Assembly (NCBI RefSeq): GCF_001591365.1
Contig: NZ_BCUT01000001.1
Coordinates: 558,001-622,000, forward strand
DNA: 64,000 bases
Reading direction: 5' to 3'
Source of the DNA: Variovorax paradoxus NBRC 15149
GTDB taxonomy: Bacteria; Pseudomonadota; Gammaproteobacteria; Burkholderiales; Burkholderiaceae_C
Below are positions 14,354-24,300 of this stretch, piece by piece. The number at the start of each line of letters is the position of its first letter. Within the stretch, counting starts at the first letter, position 1. The translations under genes and the position numbers were made by a program. The notes beneath the pieces are model-generated. The model saw only the letters and a list, made by a program, of their open reading frames with translations. It made no database searches and was not told where the DNA came from.

Positions 14354-14791
14354 ATGTACCGATCCCTGTTTCCGCGCGACATGTTTGCAGAGATGGATCG
14401 CCTGCAGCGCGAGATGCAGCAGGCCTTCGATCTGTCTCCGACCATCCGGGGCTTCGGCCGCAACGGCTTTCCGGCCCTGAACATCGGCGGCACGCCGCAG
14501 ACCGTGGAGATCTACGCGTTCGCGCCCGGTGTCGACCCGTCCAGCCTCGAGGTGAACCTGGAGCGCGGCCTGCTCACCATTGCCGGCCAGCGCGCCAACA
14601 AGCTGCCCGAGTCCGACGCCAAGGCAGCCGTGCACATCAACGAGCGCTTCGAGGGCTCGTTCCGCCGCGTGCTCACCCTGCCCGACGATGCCGACCCCGA
14701 CGCCGTGACCGCCAGGTACCGCGACGGCGTGCTGCACATCAGCGTGCAGCGCCAGGCTTCGTCGCAGCCGCGGCGCATCACGGTGCAGTGA
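14354..14791 (+). CDS. Hsp20/alpha-crystallin family small heat shock protein (first copy)
   Basis: Predicted 145-residue ATP-independent holdase chaperone. A short N-terminal arm (MYRSLFPRDMFAEMDRLQRE) precedes the alpha-crystallin domain (about 45-135): PALNIGGTPQTVEIYAFAPG, LTIAGQR, FEGSFRRVLTLPDDAD, then DGVLHISV. The C-terminal I-x-I type tail is present as RRITVQ. The ATG at 14354 is eight bases after GGAGG (14341-14345); an upstream ATG at 14339 is inside that ribosome site and is rejected. It lies behind a sigma-32 promoter and 42 bases before a second Hsp20 gene, so both are probably one heat-shock transcript. Confidence 0.93.
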   Translation: MYRSLFPRDMFAEMDRLQREMQQAFDLSPTIRGFGRNGFPALNIGGTPQTVEIYAFAPGVDPSSLEVNLERGLLTIAGQRANKLPESDAKAAVHINERFEGSFRRVLTLPDDADPDAVTARYRDGVLHISVQRQASSQPRRITVQ

Positions 14792-14833
14792 TGACGACGA
14801 CGCAACCCTGAAATGAAGAAAGGAGAGACGATC

Positions 14834-15253
14834 ATGGACAGCAGCAACACCCCTACCACTTCGCCCCGCGCGGCCGGATCGAAGGAGCTCGCACGCAAGG
14901 ACGACAGCACGCGCTACAGCGACGCGGCGCTGACGCCGCCGGTCGACGTGGTCGAGGACAGCGGCGGCATCACGCTCTTTGCCGACCTGCCGGGCGTCTC
15001 GCGCGACAAGCTCAGCCTGCAGGTCGCGTCCGACACGCTGACCATCGAGGCCGAGTCGGGGCTCTCGATACCCGAGGGGCTCGAGTCGAGCCACACGGAG
15101 GTCGGCCTGGGCCGCTTCCGCCGTGTCTTCACGCTCAGCAAGGAGCTCGACACCAACGCCATCTCGGCCGAGCTTTCGCAGGGCGTGCTGAAGCTGCGCA
15201 TTCCCAAGGCCCAGCACGCGCAGCCGCGGCGCATCGAGATCCAGGCGGCTTGA
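14834..15253 (+). CDS. Hsp20/alpha-crystallin family small heat shock protein (second copy)
   Basis: Predicted 139-residue holdase. A polar N-terminal arm of ~35 residues leads into the alpha-crystallin domain: TPPVDVVEDSGGITLFADLP, LTIEAESG, GRFRRVFTLSKELD, LSQGVLKLRIPK and a C-terminal RRIEIQAA anchor. The ATG at 14834 follows AGGAGA at 14821-14826. It differs clearly from the first copy, so the two probably form a class A/class B pair that can co-assemble, as seen for other tandem Hsp20 pairs. Likely co-transcribed with 14354-14791. Confidence 0.93.
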   Translation: MDSSNTPTTSPRAAGSKELARKDDSTRYSDAALTPPVDVVEDSGGITLFADLPGVSRDKLSLQVASDTLTIEAESGLSIPEGLESSHTEVGLGRFRRVFTLSKELDTNAISAELSQGVLKLRIPKAQHAQPRRIEIQAA

Positions 15254-15300
15254 GCGAGGCGCGCAGCATGCCCTGCGACCAAGGCGATGGAAGAAAGAAG

Positions 15301-15642
15301 ATGAGCGGCACCGAGTGCCTGGCGCGGCTGCGCGCCGACGCCGCGGCCTTGAGCCCGCGCGCCGCGCACATCGCGCTGGCGCTCCTGCCTGCCGTCGATC
15401 ACCTGCCGGACGCATGGAAGGCGGGCCTGCGCAAGACCCTGGCCCACCGCGCCGGCGCGGCCGCGCCGCTCTCCCCCATCGAGTTCGACGCAATCCGCGC
15501 CACCGCGGCCAGCCTTCCGCACGCGTATCCCGAATGGGTGGTCAGCGACCCCGAGCACCCGAAGGCGCGCGAGCTGATCGTGAATGCGTGGCGGGAGGGG
15601 GCGCGGCGCGGGCGGGGTGGGCTGCGGCAGGCTGGCGCCTGA
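15301..15642 (+). CDS. Hypothetical protein downstream of hsp20 pair
   Basis: Predicted 113-residue protein that I do not recognise. It has an alanine-rich helical first half (LRADAAALSPRAAHIALALL), then PIEFDAIRATAASLPHAYPE, then PEHPKARELIVNAWREGARR and a basic Gly/Arg tail. The ATG at 15301 follows an AAGAAAGAAG purine tract; the frame is open back into the hsp20 stop but that part is low-quality. Close spacing puts it in the heat-shock operon. Confidence 0.55.
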   Translation: MSGTECLARLRADAAALSPRAAHIALALLPAVDHLPDAWKAGLRKTLAHRAGAAAPLSPIEFDAIRATAASLPHAYPEWVVSDPEHPKARELIVNAWREGARRGRGGLRQAGA

Positions 15643-15784
15643 TCCAGCAGCACCCTTAGCTGCCGCTGCGAGACGGGGGCACGGCGCGCCGCCCCATGGC
15701 AGTGCACGCCTACGCCAACGTGCGCATCCCCCTACAGCACCCCTGTGCCGAGAAAAATAAGGTGGCCGCAAGGACACCCGAGAA

Positions 15785-16450
15785 ATGGCATTCGAGTTTT
15801 TCAGGAACCGGCAGCAGGCGGGCCGCGTGCTCGCTCACAGGCTCACCGCCTATGCGCACAAGCCGGACGTCGTCGTGCTGGCCCTGCCGCGCGGCGGGAC
15901 GCCGGTGGCGTACGAAGTGGCCAAGGCACTGCATGCGCCGCTCGACGTGCTCGTGGTGCGCAAGCTCGGCGTGCCGGGACACGAGGAATACGCGATGGGT
16001 GCCATCGCGGGCGGCGGCGAGCGGGTGCTGGATGAAGACCTCGTGCGCGAACTCGGCATCGGCGCGAAGGAGGTCGACGAGGTCGTGCGCAACGAGCAGG
16101 ACGAACTCGAGCGGCGCGAACGCGCCTACCGCGGCGACCGGCCCGCGCCCGACCTGCATGGCCGCACCGCCATCCTGGTGGACGACGGCCTGGCCACCGG
16201 CGCGACCATGCGCGTGGCCGTGCGCGCGGTGCGCCGGCAGGCGCCGGCCCGCGTGGTGGTTGCAGTGCCCGTGGCATCGCGCGAAGCCTGCGCGCTGCTG
16301 CTCGGCGAGGCCGACGACGTGGTCTGCGCCGAGACGCCGGAGCCCTTCCTCGGCGTCGGGCGCTGGTACCTGGACTTCTCGCAGACCAGCGACGAGGAGG
16401 TCTGCCACCTGATCGAAGACGCCAACCCTCATGGCGCGCTTCCTGCCTGA
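15785..16450 (+). CDS. Phosphoribosyltransferase-fold protein
   Basis: Predicted 221-residue type I PRTase. VVVLALPRGGTPVAYEVAKA and VLVVRKLGVPGHEEYAMGAI form the first half, and TAILVDDGLATGATM (near residue 128) is the PRPP loop with the two acidic residues followed by TGAT. The family is annotated only as putative phosphoribosyl transferase; no base or substrate can be read from the sequence. It ends 12 bases before the erythromycin-esterase-like gene. These two domain types are recurrent partners, sometimes as one polypeptide, so they probably act on a shared substrate. Confidence 0.87.
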   Translation: MAFEFFRNRQQAGRVLAHRLTAYAHKPDVVVLALPRGGTPVAYEVAKALHAPLDVLVVRKLGVPGHEEYAMGAIAGGGERVLDEDLVRELGIGAKEVDEVVRNEQDELERRERAYRGDRPAPDLHGRTAILVDDGLATGATMRVAVRAVRRQAPARVVVAVPVASREACALLLGEADDVVCAETPEPFLGVGRWYLDFSQTSDEEVCHLIEDANPHGALPA

Positions 16451-16462
16451 GGACCGTGGACG

Positions 16463-17809
16463 ATGAATCCCTCACGCATTTCGAACGAAGCGGAGGCGCT
16501 GCGTGCCGTGGCGCATCCGATGGACGGGTCTTCCAGCGACCATGACGCGCTGCTCGAGCGGATCGGCGATGCGCACTATGTGCTGCTCGGCGAGGCTTCG
16601 CACGGCACGCACGAGTTCTATGCGGCGCGCGCGGACATCACGCGGCGCCTCTTGGCCGAGAAAGGCTTCCACGCGGTGGCCATCGAAGGCGACTGGCCCG
16701 ACGCCTATCGCGCGAACCGCTATGTGCGGGGCGCCGGCGGCGACGCCAATGCGCGCGAAGCGCTCGCGGGCTTCCGGCGCTTTCCGACCTGGATGTGGCG
16801 CAACGAGGACGTCGCGAGCTTCATCGAATGGCAGCGCGCCTTCAACGACGCGGGCCCGCCGCAGGGCAAGACCGGCTTCTACGGCCTGGACCTCTACAGC
16901 CTGCACGCCTCCATCGAAGCCGTGCTCGACTATTTCGACCGCACCGATCCCGTGGCAGCGCGCAGCGCCCGCGAACGCTACGCATGCTTCGACCGCTTCG
17001 GCGACGGCGGCCAGGTGTACGGCCTGATGGCCGGGCTCGGCAACACGCCCTCCTGCCAGCGCGAAGTGGTCGAGATGCTGGTCGAGATGCGCCGCGCCGC
17101 CGGCGATGCATGGCGCAGCGGCGGCGCGGCCAATGAGGAAGACGCCTTCAACGCCGAGCAGAACGCGCGCCTCGTCAAGAACGCCGAGGCCTACTACCGC
17201 TCGATGTACCTGAGCGACGTGTCCTCCTGGAACCAGCGCGACCGGCACATGGTGGAGACGCTGGGCGAGATCGAGCGCCACCTGTGGCGCGCGAGCGATC
17301 GACCGAAGATCGTGGTGTGGGCGCACAACTCGCACCTGGGCGATGCGCGCGCCACCGAGATGGGCGAGCGCCGCGGGGAACTCAACGTGGGCCAGCTGGT
17401 GCGCGAACGCCAGGGCCGCGATGCGGTGCTGGTGGGCTTCACCACGCATACCGGCAGCGTGATGGCGGCCTCCGACTGGGGCGCGGCCGCCGAACGCAAG
17501 CAGGTGGTCCCCTCGCGCGAGGACAGCTACGAGGGCCTCATGCACGAGACCGGGCTCGAGCGCTTCATGCTGCCGCTGCGTGGCGAGGGAAGCCATTTCT
17601 TCGCGCTGCGGGAGCCGCGGCTCGAACGCGCCATTGGCGTCATCTACCGGCCCGAGACCGAACGGCAGAGCCACTATTTCTTCGCGCGGCTGCCGGTGCA
17701 GTTCGATGCGCTGCTGCACTTCGACCAGAGCCGCGCGGTCGAGCCGCTGGAGCGCGATGCGGCCGCAACGGACGCGGAGGTGCCCGAGACCTATCCCTCG
17801 GGCCAGTAG
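16463..17809 (+). CDS. Erythromycin-esterase-like hydrolase
   Basis: Predicted 448-residue protein of the EreA/EreB-like family. The characteristic motifs are LLGEASHGTHEFY near residue 41, IEGDWPDAYRANRY near 74, FYGLDLYSLHASIEA near 137, and IVVWAHNSHLGDARATEMG near 284, including the active-site His residues of the family. No signal peptide is seen, so it is cytoplasmic. Most chromosomal members are not macrolide resistance genes. The pairing with a phosphoribosyltransferase suggests a metabolic or repair role that remains undefined. It converges on the minus-strand GH13 gene with a 35-base gap. Confidence 0.88.
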   Translation: MNPSRISNEAEALRAVAHPMDGSSSDHDALLERIGDAHYVLLGEASHGTHEFYAARADITRRLLAEKGFHAVAIEGDWPDAYRANRYVRGAGGDANAREALAGFRRFPTWMWRNEDVASFIEWQRAFNDAGPPQGKTGFYGLDLYSLHASIEAVLDYFDRTDPVAARSARERYACFDRFGDGGQVYGLMAGLGNTPSCQREVVEMLVEMRRAAGDAWRSGGAANEEDAFNAEQNARLVKNAEAYYRSMYLSDVSSWNQRDRHMVETLGEIERHLWRASDRPKIVVWAHNSHLGDARATEMGERRGELNVGQLVRERQGRDAVLVGFTTHTGSVMAASDWGAAAERKQVVPSREDSYEGLMHETGLERFMLPLRGEGSHFFALREPRLERAIGVIYRPETERQSHYFFARLPVQFDALLHFDQSRAVEPLERDAAATDAEVPETYPSGQ

Positions 17810-17844
17810 CCGCGTCGCGTTCACGCGCCGCTTTCACGCACCGA

Positions 17845-19455
17845 TCACTGCGCGACGATCACGCCCTCCAGCGGCTGCAGCACCAGTTCGCCCGCCACCG
17901 TTCCGGTGCGCTCAGGATGCGTCGAGGCCAGCACGACCACTTCGCGCGGCAGCAGCTCGGCCGCGATCCGGGTGTCGGAGGTCGAGAAGTTCAGCAGCAC
18001 GATCAGCCGCCGCGTTCCCGATGCTCTTGCATAGGCCAGCACGTCGTCGCCGGCGTGGAGCTGTTCGTGGGTTCCTTCGTGCAGCGCGGGTTCCTTGCGG
18101 CGCAGCGCGATGAGCTTCCTGTAGAGCTGCAGCATCGAGGCCGGATCGGCCAGCTGCGCTTCGACGTTGCGCATGCCCCAGTCGCCGCCCAGGCGCAGCC
18201 ACGGCGTGCCGTCGGTGAAGCCGGCCATGTGGGCCCGGCTCCATTGCATGGGCGTGCGCTGCGGATCGCGCCCCAGGCCCTTGCCCGGCTCGTTCTTCTC
18301 GAACGGGTCCTGCACCTCGTCGGGCGGAATGGGAACGTCGGTCAGGCCGATCTCGTCGCCGTAGTAGAGCGTGGGCGTGCCGCGCAGCGTGAGCAGCAGC
18401 ATGGCCGCGAGCCGCGCCCGCTCCTGCCCGACACGGCTCGCGATGCGCGGCTTGTCGTGGTTGCCGAGCACCCAGTTGGGCGCCGCGCCGTGAGGCAGCG
18501 CCGCTTCGTAGCTGCGCACGATGCGGTCGATCTCGGCCGCATGCCACGGCGCCGCAATGAGCTGAAAATTGAACGGCAGCTGCACGCCCTGCAGCAGGCC
18601 TTCCGACGTGAGCCCGTAGTAGGCCATGAGCCGCTCGAGCGGAAGATAAAGCTCGCCGATCAGCACGCGCGCCGAAGCCTCGCTGCTGAACGCATCGACC
18701 ACGCGGCGCATCTCGAACACGATGTCCTGCATCTCCGGCCGGTCCGTCGTGTAGAGCGCCAGCAGCCGGTGCGAAGGATCCTGCCCCGGCTGGAACGACG
18801 GGTTGGGCGGGTTGTCGCGGAACTGGTCGTCCTTGATGAGGTGGTAGAGCACGTCGATGCGGAAACCGTCCACGCCGCGCCGCAGCCAGAAGCGCAGCAC
18901 CTCGTACATCGCCTCGCGCACCTCGCGGTTGCGCCAGTTGAGGTCGGGCTGCTCCTTCAGGAAGGAGTGGCAGTAGTACTGGCCGCTGGCTTCGTCGAAG
19001 GTCCACGCGGGACCGCCGAAATTGCTGAGCCAGTTGTTGGGCGGGCCGCCGCCGGGCGCCGGGTCGCGCCACAGGTACCAGTCGCGCTTGGGGCTCGCAC
19101 GCGAGGCGCGGCTCTGCACGAACCACGGGTGCTGGTCGGAGGTGTGGTTGGGCACGAAGTCCAGCACCAGCTTCAGGCCGCGCGCCTTGCACTCCGCCGC
19201 GAGCGCGTCGAAGTCCTCGAGCGTGCCGAAGCGCGGATCGATGTTGCAGTAGTCGGATATGTCGTACCCGAAGTCGGCCATTGGTGAGGGGTAGATCGGC
19301 GATATCCAGACGGCATCCACGCCAAGCTCGACCAGATAATCGAGCCGCTTGCGGATGCCACGCAGGTCGCCGATGCCGTCTCCGTCGCTGTCCTGGAATG
19401 AACGCGGATAGATCTGATAGACGATTCCGTTCTTCCACCAAGCATCGGCCGACAT
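17845..19455 (-). CDS. GH13 alpha-glucosidase / maltase-type enzyme
   Basis: Predicted 536-residue cytoplasmic exo-type GH13 enzyme. It starts MSADAWWKNGIVYQIYPRSF and has FVPNHTSDQHPW, GFRIDVLYHL (nucleophile near 198), VLIGELYLP (Glu near 267) and VLGNHDKPR (near 332), all typical of the oligo-1,6-glucosidase / alpha-glucosidase subfamilies. The ATG at 19455 has AAGGAAA four bases upstream. It is divergent from the next GH13 gene over only 60 bases, so the two may share a control region. It could release glucose from maltose or maltodextrins, or act as a transglucosidase; specificity is not readable here. Confidence 0.9.
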   Translation of the reverse strand: MSADAWWKNGIVYQIYPRSFQDSDGDGIGDLRGIRKRLDYLVELGVDAVWISPIYPSPMADFGYDISDYCNIDPRFGTLEDFDALAAECKARGLKLVLDFVPNHTSDQHPWFVQSRASRASPKRDWYLWRDPAPGGGPPNNWLSNFGGPAWTFDEASGQYYCHSFLKEQPDLNWRNREVREAMYEVLRFWLRRGVDGFRIDVLYHLIKDDQFRDNPPNPSFQPGQDPSHRLLALYTTDRPEMQDIVFEMRRVVDAFSSEASARVLIGELYLPLERLMAYYGLTSEGLLQGVQLPFNFQLIAAPWHAAEIDRIVRSYEAALPHGAAPNWVLGNHDKPRIASRVGQERARLAAMLLLTLRGTPTLYYGDEIGLTDVPIPPDEVQDPFEKNEPGKGLGRDPQRTPMQWSRAHMAGFTDGTPWLRLGGDWGMRNVEAQLADPASMLQLYRKLIALRRKEPALHEGTHEQLHAGDDVLAYARASGTRRLIVLLNFSTSDTRIAAELLPREVVVLASTHPERTGTVAGELVLQPLEGVIVAQ

Positions 19456-19515
19456 CGGGTTTCCTTTCGTGTGTTCCGTGTTTGCGAGGCTCCGATCTTC
19501 AGGAGGTTCCCCGGC

Positions 19516-21180
19516 ATGATCAACGACCTTTGGTACAAAAACGCCGTGGTGTATTGCCTCTCCGTGGGAACCTTCATGGACTCCAACGGCGATGGCTGCG
19601 GCGACTTCGAGGGGCTGACACGGCGGCTGGAGTACCTTCACGGCCTGGGTGTCACGACCCTGTGGCTGATGCCCTTCCATCCATCGCCGAGGCAGGACGA
19701 CGGCTACGATGTTTCGGACTTTTACAACGTCGATCCCCGCTTCGGCACGCTCGGCGATTTCGTCGAATTCACGCACTCGGCTTCGCGCCTTGGCATGCGC
19801 GTGCTGATGGACCTGGTGGTGAACCACACCTCGGACCAGCACCCGTGGTTCCAGCAGGCACGCAGGGACCGCAAGTCAAAGTATCACAACTGGTATGTGT
19901 GGTCCGACAGGAAGCCGGCCCGCTACACCGATGGTGTGGTCTTCCCGGGCGTGCAGAAATCGACCTGGACCTTCGACAAGCTCGCAAGGCGCTGGTACTT
20001 CCACCGCTTCTACGAATTCCAGCCCGACCTGAACACCGCCAACCCCGACGTGCAGGCGGAGATCCTGAAGATCATGGGCTTCTGGACCCAGATGGGCGTC
20101 TCGGGTTTCCGCATGGACGCCGTGCCCTTCGTGATCGGCGCCAAGGGCCCGAGGGTGGTGCGCCCGACCGAGAAGTTCGACATGCTGCGGCAGTTCCGCG
20201 AACTGCTCCAGTGGCGCCGGGGCGACGCGATCATCCTTGCCGAGGCCAACGTGCTGCCCAGCACCAACATGGCCTACTTCGGCGACGAGGGCGAGCGGCT
20301 GCACATGATGTTCAACTTCCAGGTCAACCAGCACCTCTTCTATGCGATGGCCGTGGCCGACGCGCGGCCGCTGGCCAAGGCGCTGGAGGCGACCCGGGCG
20401 CGCCCCGCGACCTCGCAGTGGGGCATCTTCCTGCGCAACCACGACGAGCTCGACCTGGGCCGCCTGCGGCCCGCGCAGCGCCAGCGCGTGTTCGCCGCCT
20501 TCGGCCCCGAAAAGGACATGCAGCTGTACGACCGCGGCATACGCCGCAGGCTGGCACCGATGCTCGGCGGCAACCGGCGGCGCCTCGAGCTGGCCTACAG
20601 CCTGATGCTCACCCTGCCCGGCACGCCGGTGGTCCGCTACGGCGACGAGATCGGCATGGGCGACGACCTGAGCCTGCCGGAGCGCAACTGCGCGCGCACG
20701 CCGATGCAGTGGTCCACCGAGCGCCAGGGCGGGTTCACCACCTCTTCCAAGCCGGTGCTGCCGGTGATCACGGGCGGTGCCTACGGCTTCGAGCATGTGA
20801 ACGTGGCGGCGCAGCGGCGCGACCCCGAGTCGCTGCTCAACTGGATGGAACGCGTGTTCCGCATGCGAAAGGAAGTGCCGGAGATCGGCTGGGGCGACTT
20901 CGAGGTGGTTCCCAACGAGGAGCGCGCGGCGCTCGTCATGCGCTACGAATGGCGCGGCAACGCGGCGGTCTTCGTGCACAACCTGGGCGACAGCCCGCTG
21001 GAAATAAAGCTCGGCGCCAAGGCGCTCGGCAGGCACGGCGGGCAGCTGATCAACCTGCTCTCCAACGCGCACAGCCGCGCCAACTCGAAGGGAAAGCACT
21101 GCATGCTGCTGGAGCCCTACGGCTACCGGTGGTTCCGCGTCGGCCCGCTCGACTATCTTCTCAAGCGCGAGGAGATGTGA
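19516..21180 (+). CDS. GH13 alpha-amylase family protein, trehalose-synthase-like
   Basis: Predicted 554-residue GH13 enzyme resembling the isomerase half of TreS: LWYKNAVVYCLSVGTFMDSN, LVVNHTSDQHPWFQ, GFRMDAVPFV (Asp near 198), ILAEANVLP (Glu near 241), FLRNHDELDLGRL (near 307) and YGDEIGMGDDL. It lacks a maltokinase domain. The loop after the nucleophile reads VIGAKGPRVV instead of the TreS-type YLVERDGT, so substrate choice may differ. The ATG at 19516 follows AGGAGG at 19501-19506. It is a second, diverged TreS-type protein in the same 21 kb as the fused treS, and could be a trehalose synthase or another maltose-acting enzyme. Confidence 0.87.
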   Translation: MINDLWYKNAVVYCLSVGTFMDSNGDGCGDFEGLTRRLEYLHGLGVTTLWLMPFHPSPRQDDGYDVSDFYNVDPRFGTLGDFVEFTHSASRLGMRVLMDLVVNHTSDQHPWFQQARRDRKSKYHNWYVWSDRKPARYTDGVVFPGVQKSTWTFDKLARRWYFHRFYEFQPDLNTANPDVQAEILKIMGFWTQMGVSGFRMDAVPFVIGAKGPRVVRPTEKFDMLRQFRELLQWRRGDAIILAEANVLPSTNMAYFGDEGERLHMMFNFQVNQHLFYAMAVADARPLAKALEATRARPATSQWGIFLRNHDELDLGRLRPAQRQRVFAAFGPEKDMQLYDRGIRRRLAPMLGGNRRRLELAYSLMLTLPGTPVVRYGDEIGMGDDLSLPERNCARTPMQWSTERQGGFTTSSKPVLPVITGGAYGFEHVNVAAQRRDPESLLNWMERVFRMRKEVPEIGWGDFEVVPNEERAALVMRYEWRGNAAVFVHNLGDSPLEIKLGAKALGRHGGQLINLLSNAHSRANSKGKHCMLLEPYGYRWFRVGPLDYLLKREEM

Positions 21181-21240
21181 GGGTGCGCCATGGGCCGGCG
21201 GCGCATGCGGGATTGCGCGAAGCGGCCCGTTCCCCGCTTC

Positions 21241-21264
21241 TGACACACTACGTGACACACTACG
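21241..21264. repeat. Perfect 12-bp tandem repeat upstream of the GGDEF gene
   Basis: TGACACACTACG occurs twice without a gap (21241-21252, 21253-21264), in the 121-base space between the GH13 gene and the diguanylate cyclase. It lies 38 bases before the cyclase start. It may be a protein-binding direct repeat or a slippage product. Confidence 0.6.
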
Positions 21265-21301
21265 TGCAGGCGCAGCGCGGATCTCGTCGCGGTGCACGTC
21301 C

Positions 21302-24300
21302 ATGCCAATGAAATTGCCCGGTCTTCGGAACATCCGCATCAGCCTGAACACACGCCTCGGCCTGGGCATCGCCGCGGTCGTCCTGGCGGCCACCCTGGCC
21401 ATTGCGACGGTCGCCCTGCAGCTGGTCAAGACCAGCATGAAGGCCTCCATCGGAAGCGAGGCCTTCGCCCGCCTGTCGGCCATTGCGAACACCATCGACC
21501 AGAAGTTCGTCAGCCGCCGCACGCTGCTGGAGACCTTCGCCGACAGCACGGCGCTCAACGAGTTTCCCGACACGCCGGCGCTGCAGGCCTTTCTCGAAAA
21601 GCACCCATCGCTGCGCAAGGCTTTCAGCAACGTCGCCTTCTTCACGGCCGAGGGCGACCTGGTCGCGAGCCTGAGCGGCGCGCAGCAGCCCGGCAAGGTC
21701 AACATCAAGGACCGTGCGTACTTCCAGCAAACGCTCGCGGCCCGCGCCGGCGTGATCTCCGAGCCCTACCTCAACCGGCTCACCGGCCTGGCGCAGATCG
21801 CCATGACCGAGCCGGTGCTGGACGCCGCCGGCAACGTGCGGTACGTGATCTCGGGCGCCATCAACCTGAAGGACCGGAACATCCTGGGCGAGCTCGCCGA
21901 CCTGAAATTCGGCGAGACGGGCTACCTGTTCATCACCAGCACGGAAGGCGTGGTGATCGACCATCCGCGCACCGAGCGCATCATCAACCAGACGGGCCTG
22001 AAGGGGGTCGGCAATCCCGAGATCGAACGCCCGATCGAAGGCTACGAAGGCGCGACCGAAGGCTTCAACCATGCGGGCGTGCACGGCCTGTACGCCTTCA
22101 AGCGCATCCCGCAGACCAACTGGGTGCTGGGGTCCATGTACCCGAGCACGGAAGCCTTCGCCCGGGTCGACGCGATCGAGCGCTCGGCATGGATCGGCAC
22201 GGTGGTGCTCGCCATGCTCGCGGGGGCCGCGGTGCTGGGCTTCGTGCGCCAGCAGCTCACGCCGCTTCGGCACCTGCACCGGCACATGCTGGACGTGGAC
22301 AACCCGGCCCTGCAGACGGCCGTGCCGCGCACCTACCGGCACGACGAGATCGGCGATCTCGCGCGCACCTTCGACACGCTGATGCAGCAGCGCAAGTCGA
22401 GCGAGAAGTTCCTGCGCGACATCACCGACAACCTGCCCGCGCTGGTGTCGCACGTCGATGCGCAGGGCCGCTACACCTTCGTGAACGCCCCGCTGTGCAG
22501 GAAGCTCGACCGCGGCGCAGCCCAGCTGATCGGGCGCACGGTGCAGGACATCGGCGAGGACGAGACGGTGGACGCCGCCGTGCGGCGCGTGCTGGCCGGC
22601 GAGGCCGTGAGCTTCGAGAGCCGCGGCGAAGCCAGGCGCGGCGAGGAAGACCGCTACTTCCAGACCGAACTCATCCCCGACCGCGACCAGGCCGGGCAGG
22701 TCCGCGGCTACTACGCAATGACCTCCGACGTGACCGAGCGCAAGCGCATCGAATTCAGCCTGGCCCACAGCGAAGCGCAGGTTCGCGTCATTGCAGACAA
22801 CATCCCGGCGCTGGTCTCGCACGTCGATTCCTCGCTGAGATACACCTTCGTCAATGCCCAGGTGAAGGCACTGCACAAGGACCGGGCCATGGTGGGGCAA
22901 TTGATGCCGGAGGTTCGCGGCCCGTCGGACTTTGCCATCGTGGCGCAGGCCTACGCGCGCGCGCTGGCCGGCGAGACGGTGGTGGTCGAGAAATCCGGCG
23001 ATCCGGCGCTGGGCATCGGCGAGCGCACCTTCAAGGCCCACTACATTCCCGACCGCGACGCCAACGGCGTGGTGCAGGGCGTGTTCGCCATGACCTTCGA
23101 CATCACCGACGAGGTGAACATACGCAAGGCCCTGACCGAGCAGGAGAAGCGGCTGCGCGACGTGACCGACAGCATCCCCGCGCTGGTGGGCTATTTCGAC
23201 AGCAAAGAGAACTGCCTCTTCGCCAACAGCCGCGCGCGGCAGATGGCGGGGCTGGGCAGCGGCCCGCTCGAGAACGTCACGCTGCGCTCGGCGCTGGGCA
23301 AGGCAGTGCACCGTCAGATCCGGCCCTATCTTCCGCTGGTGCGCGAGGGCAAGTCGGTGCGCTTTCCGGTGCATGCACCGCTGCATGGAAAGGATGGCTT
23401 CTTCCAGGTCAACCTGGTGGCCGACATGGACCCGCAGGGCGGGCTCGTGGGTTTCTATCTCATGACCTTCAACATCACCGCGCTCAAGCGCGCGGAGCTG
23501 CGGCAGGCCGAAAGCGAAAGGCGCCTGCGCACCATCACCGACAACCTGCCGGCACTCATCACCTACATCGACCGCGACGAGAACATCACCTTCGCCAATG
23601 CCACCTACCGCGAATGGCTCGGCGTGGAGCCGGCCGAGATCCTGGGCCGCCACGTCGGCGACGTCGCGGGCCCCGAGCTGTATCTCTCGCGCAAGGCCAT
23701 GATCGCGCGCGCACTGGCCGGCGAGCGCGTGGAGTTCGAGGCGCAGACCAGGACCAAGGGCGCCGACCGCACCACCCGCGTGAGCTACGTGCCCGACATC
23801 GGCCCCGACGGCAGCACGCGCGGCATCTTCTCGCTGAGCCTGGACATCAGCGCCCTGAAGGCGGTGGAGCGCAAGCTGATCGACCTGGCGCGCATCGACA
23901 CCCTCACCGGCCTCGCGAACCGGCTCGCCTTCAACGAGTTCCTGCCTGGCGCCATCGCCCGCGCGCAGCGTTCGGGCAATGCGCTGGCGGTGCTGTTCCT
24001 CGACATCGACTACTTCAAGACCATCAACGACACGCTCGGCCATGCCACAGGCGACGGCGTGCTGGTGGAATATGCGCAGCGCCTGCTGGCCAGCGTGCGA
24101 AGCACCGACACCGTGGCGCGGCTGGCGGGCGACGAGTTCGTGGTCGTGCTGGAGAACGTGCACACGCGGGAAGCCGCCGTGGCCGTCGCGCGGAAGATCG
24201 TGGAACGGGTGGGCACCGTCCCCTTCGAGCTGGACGGCCGCAGCCTGAACGTGACGACCAGCATCGGCATTGCCTTCCACCAGGCCGCGGACGCCTCGGC

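Noticed and set aside
16463..17809. Macrolide resistance gene ereA
   Set aside because: Only family-level similarity. It is chromosomal, paired with a phosphoribosyltransferase and without integron or transposon context.
21260..24280. Long minus-strand frame opposite the GGDEF gene
   Set aside because: Repeats His/Gly/Val runs that follow from antisense PAS codons. No start site, no motif.
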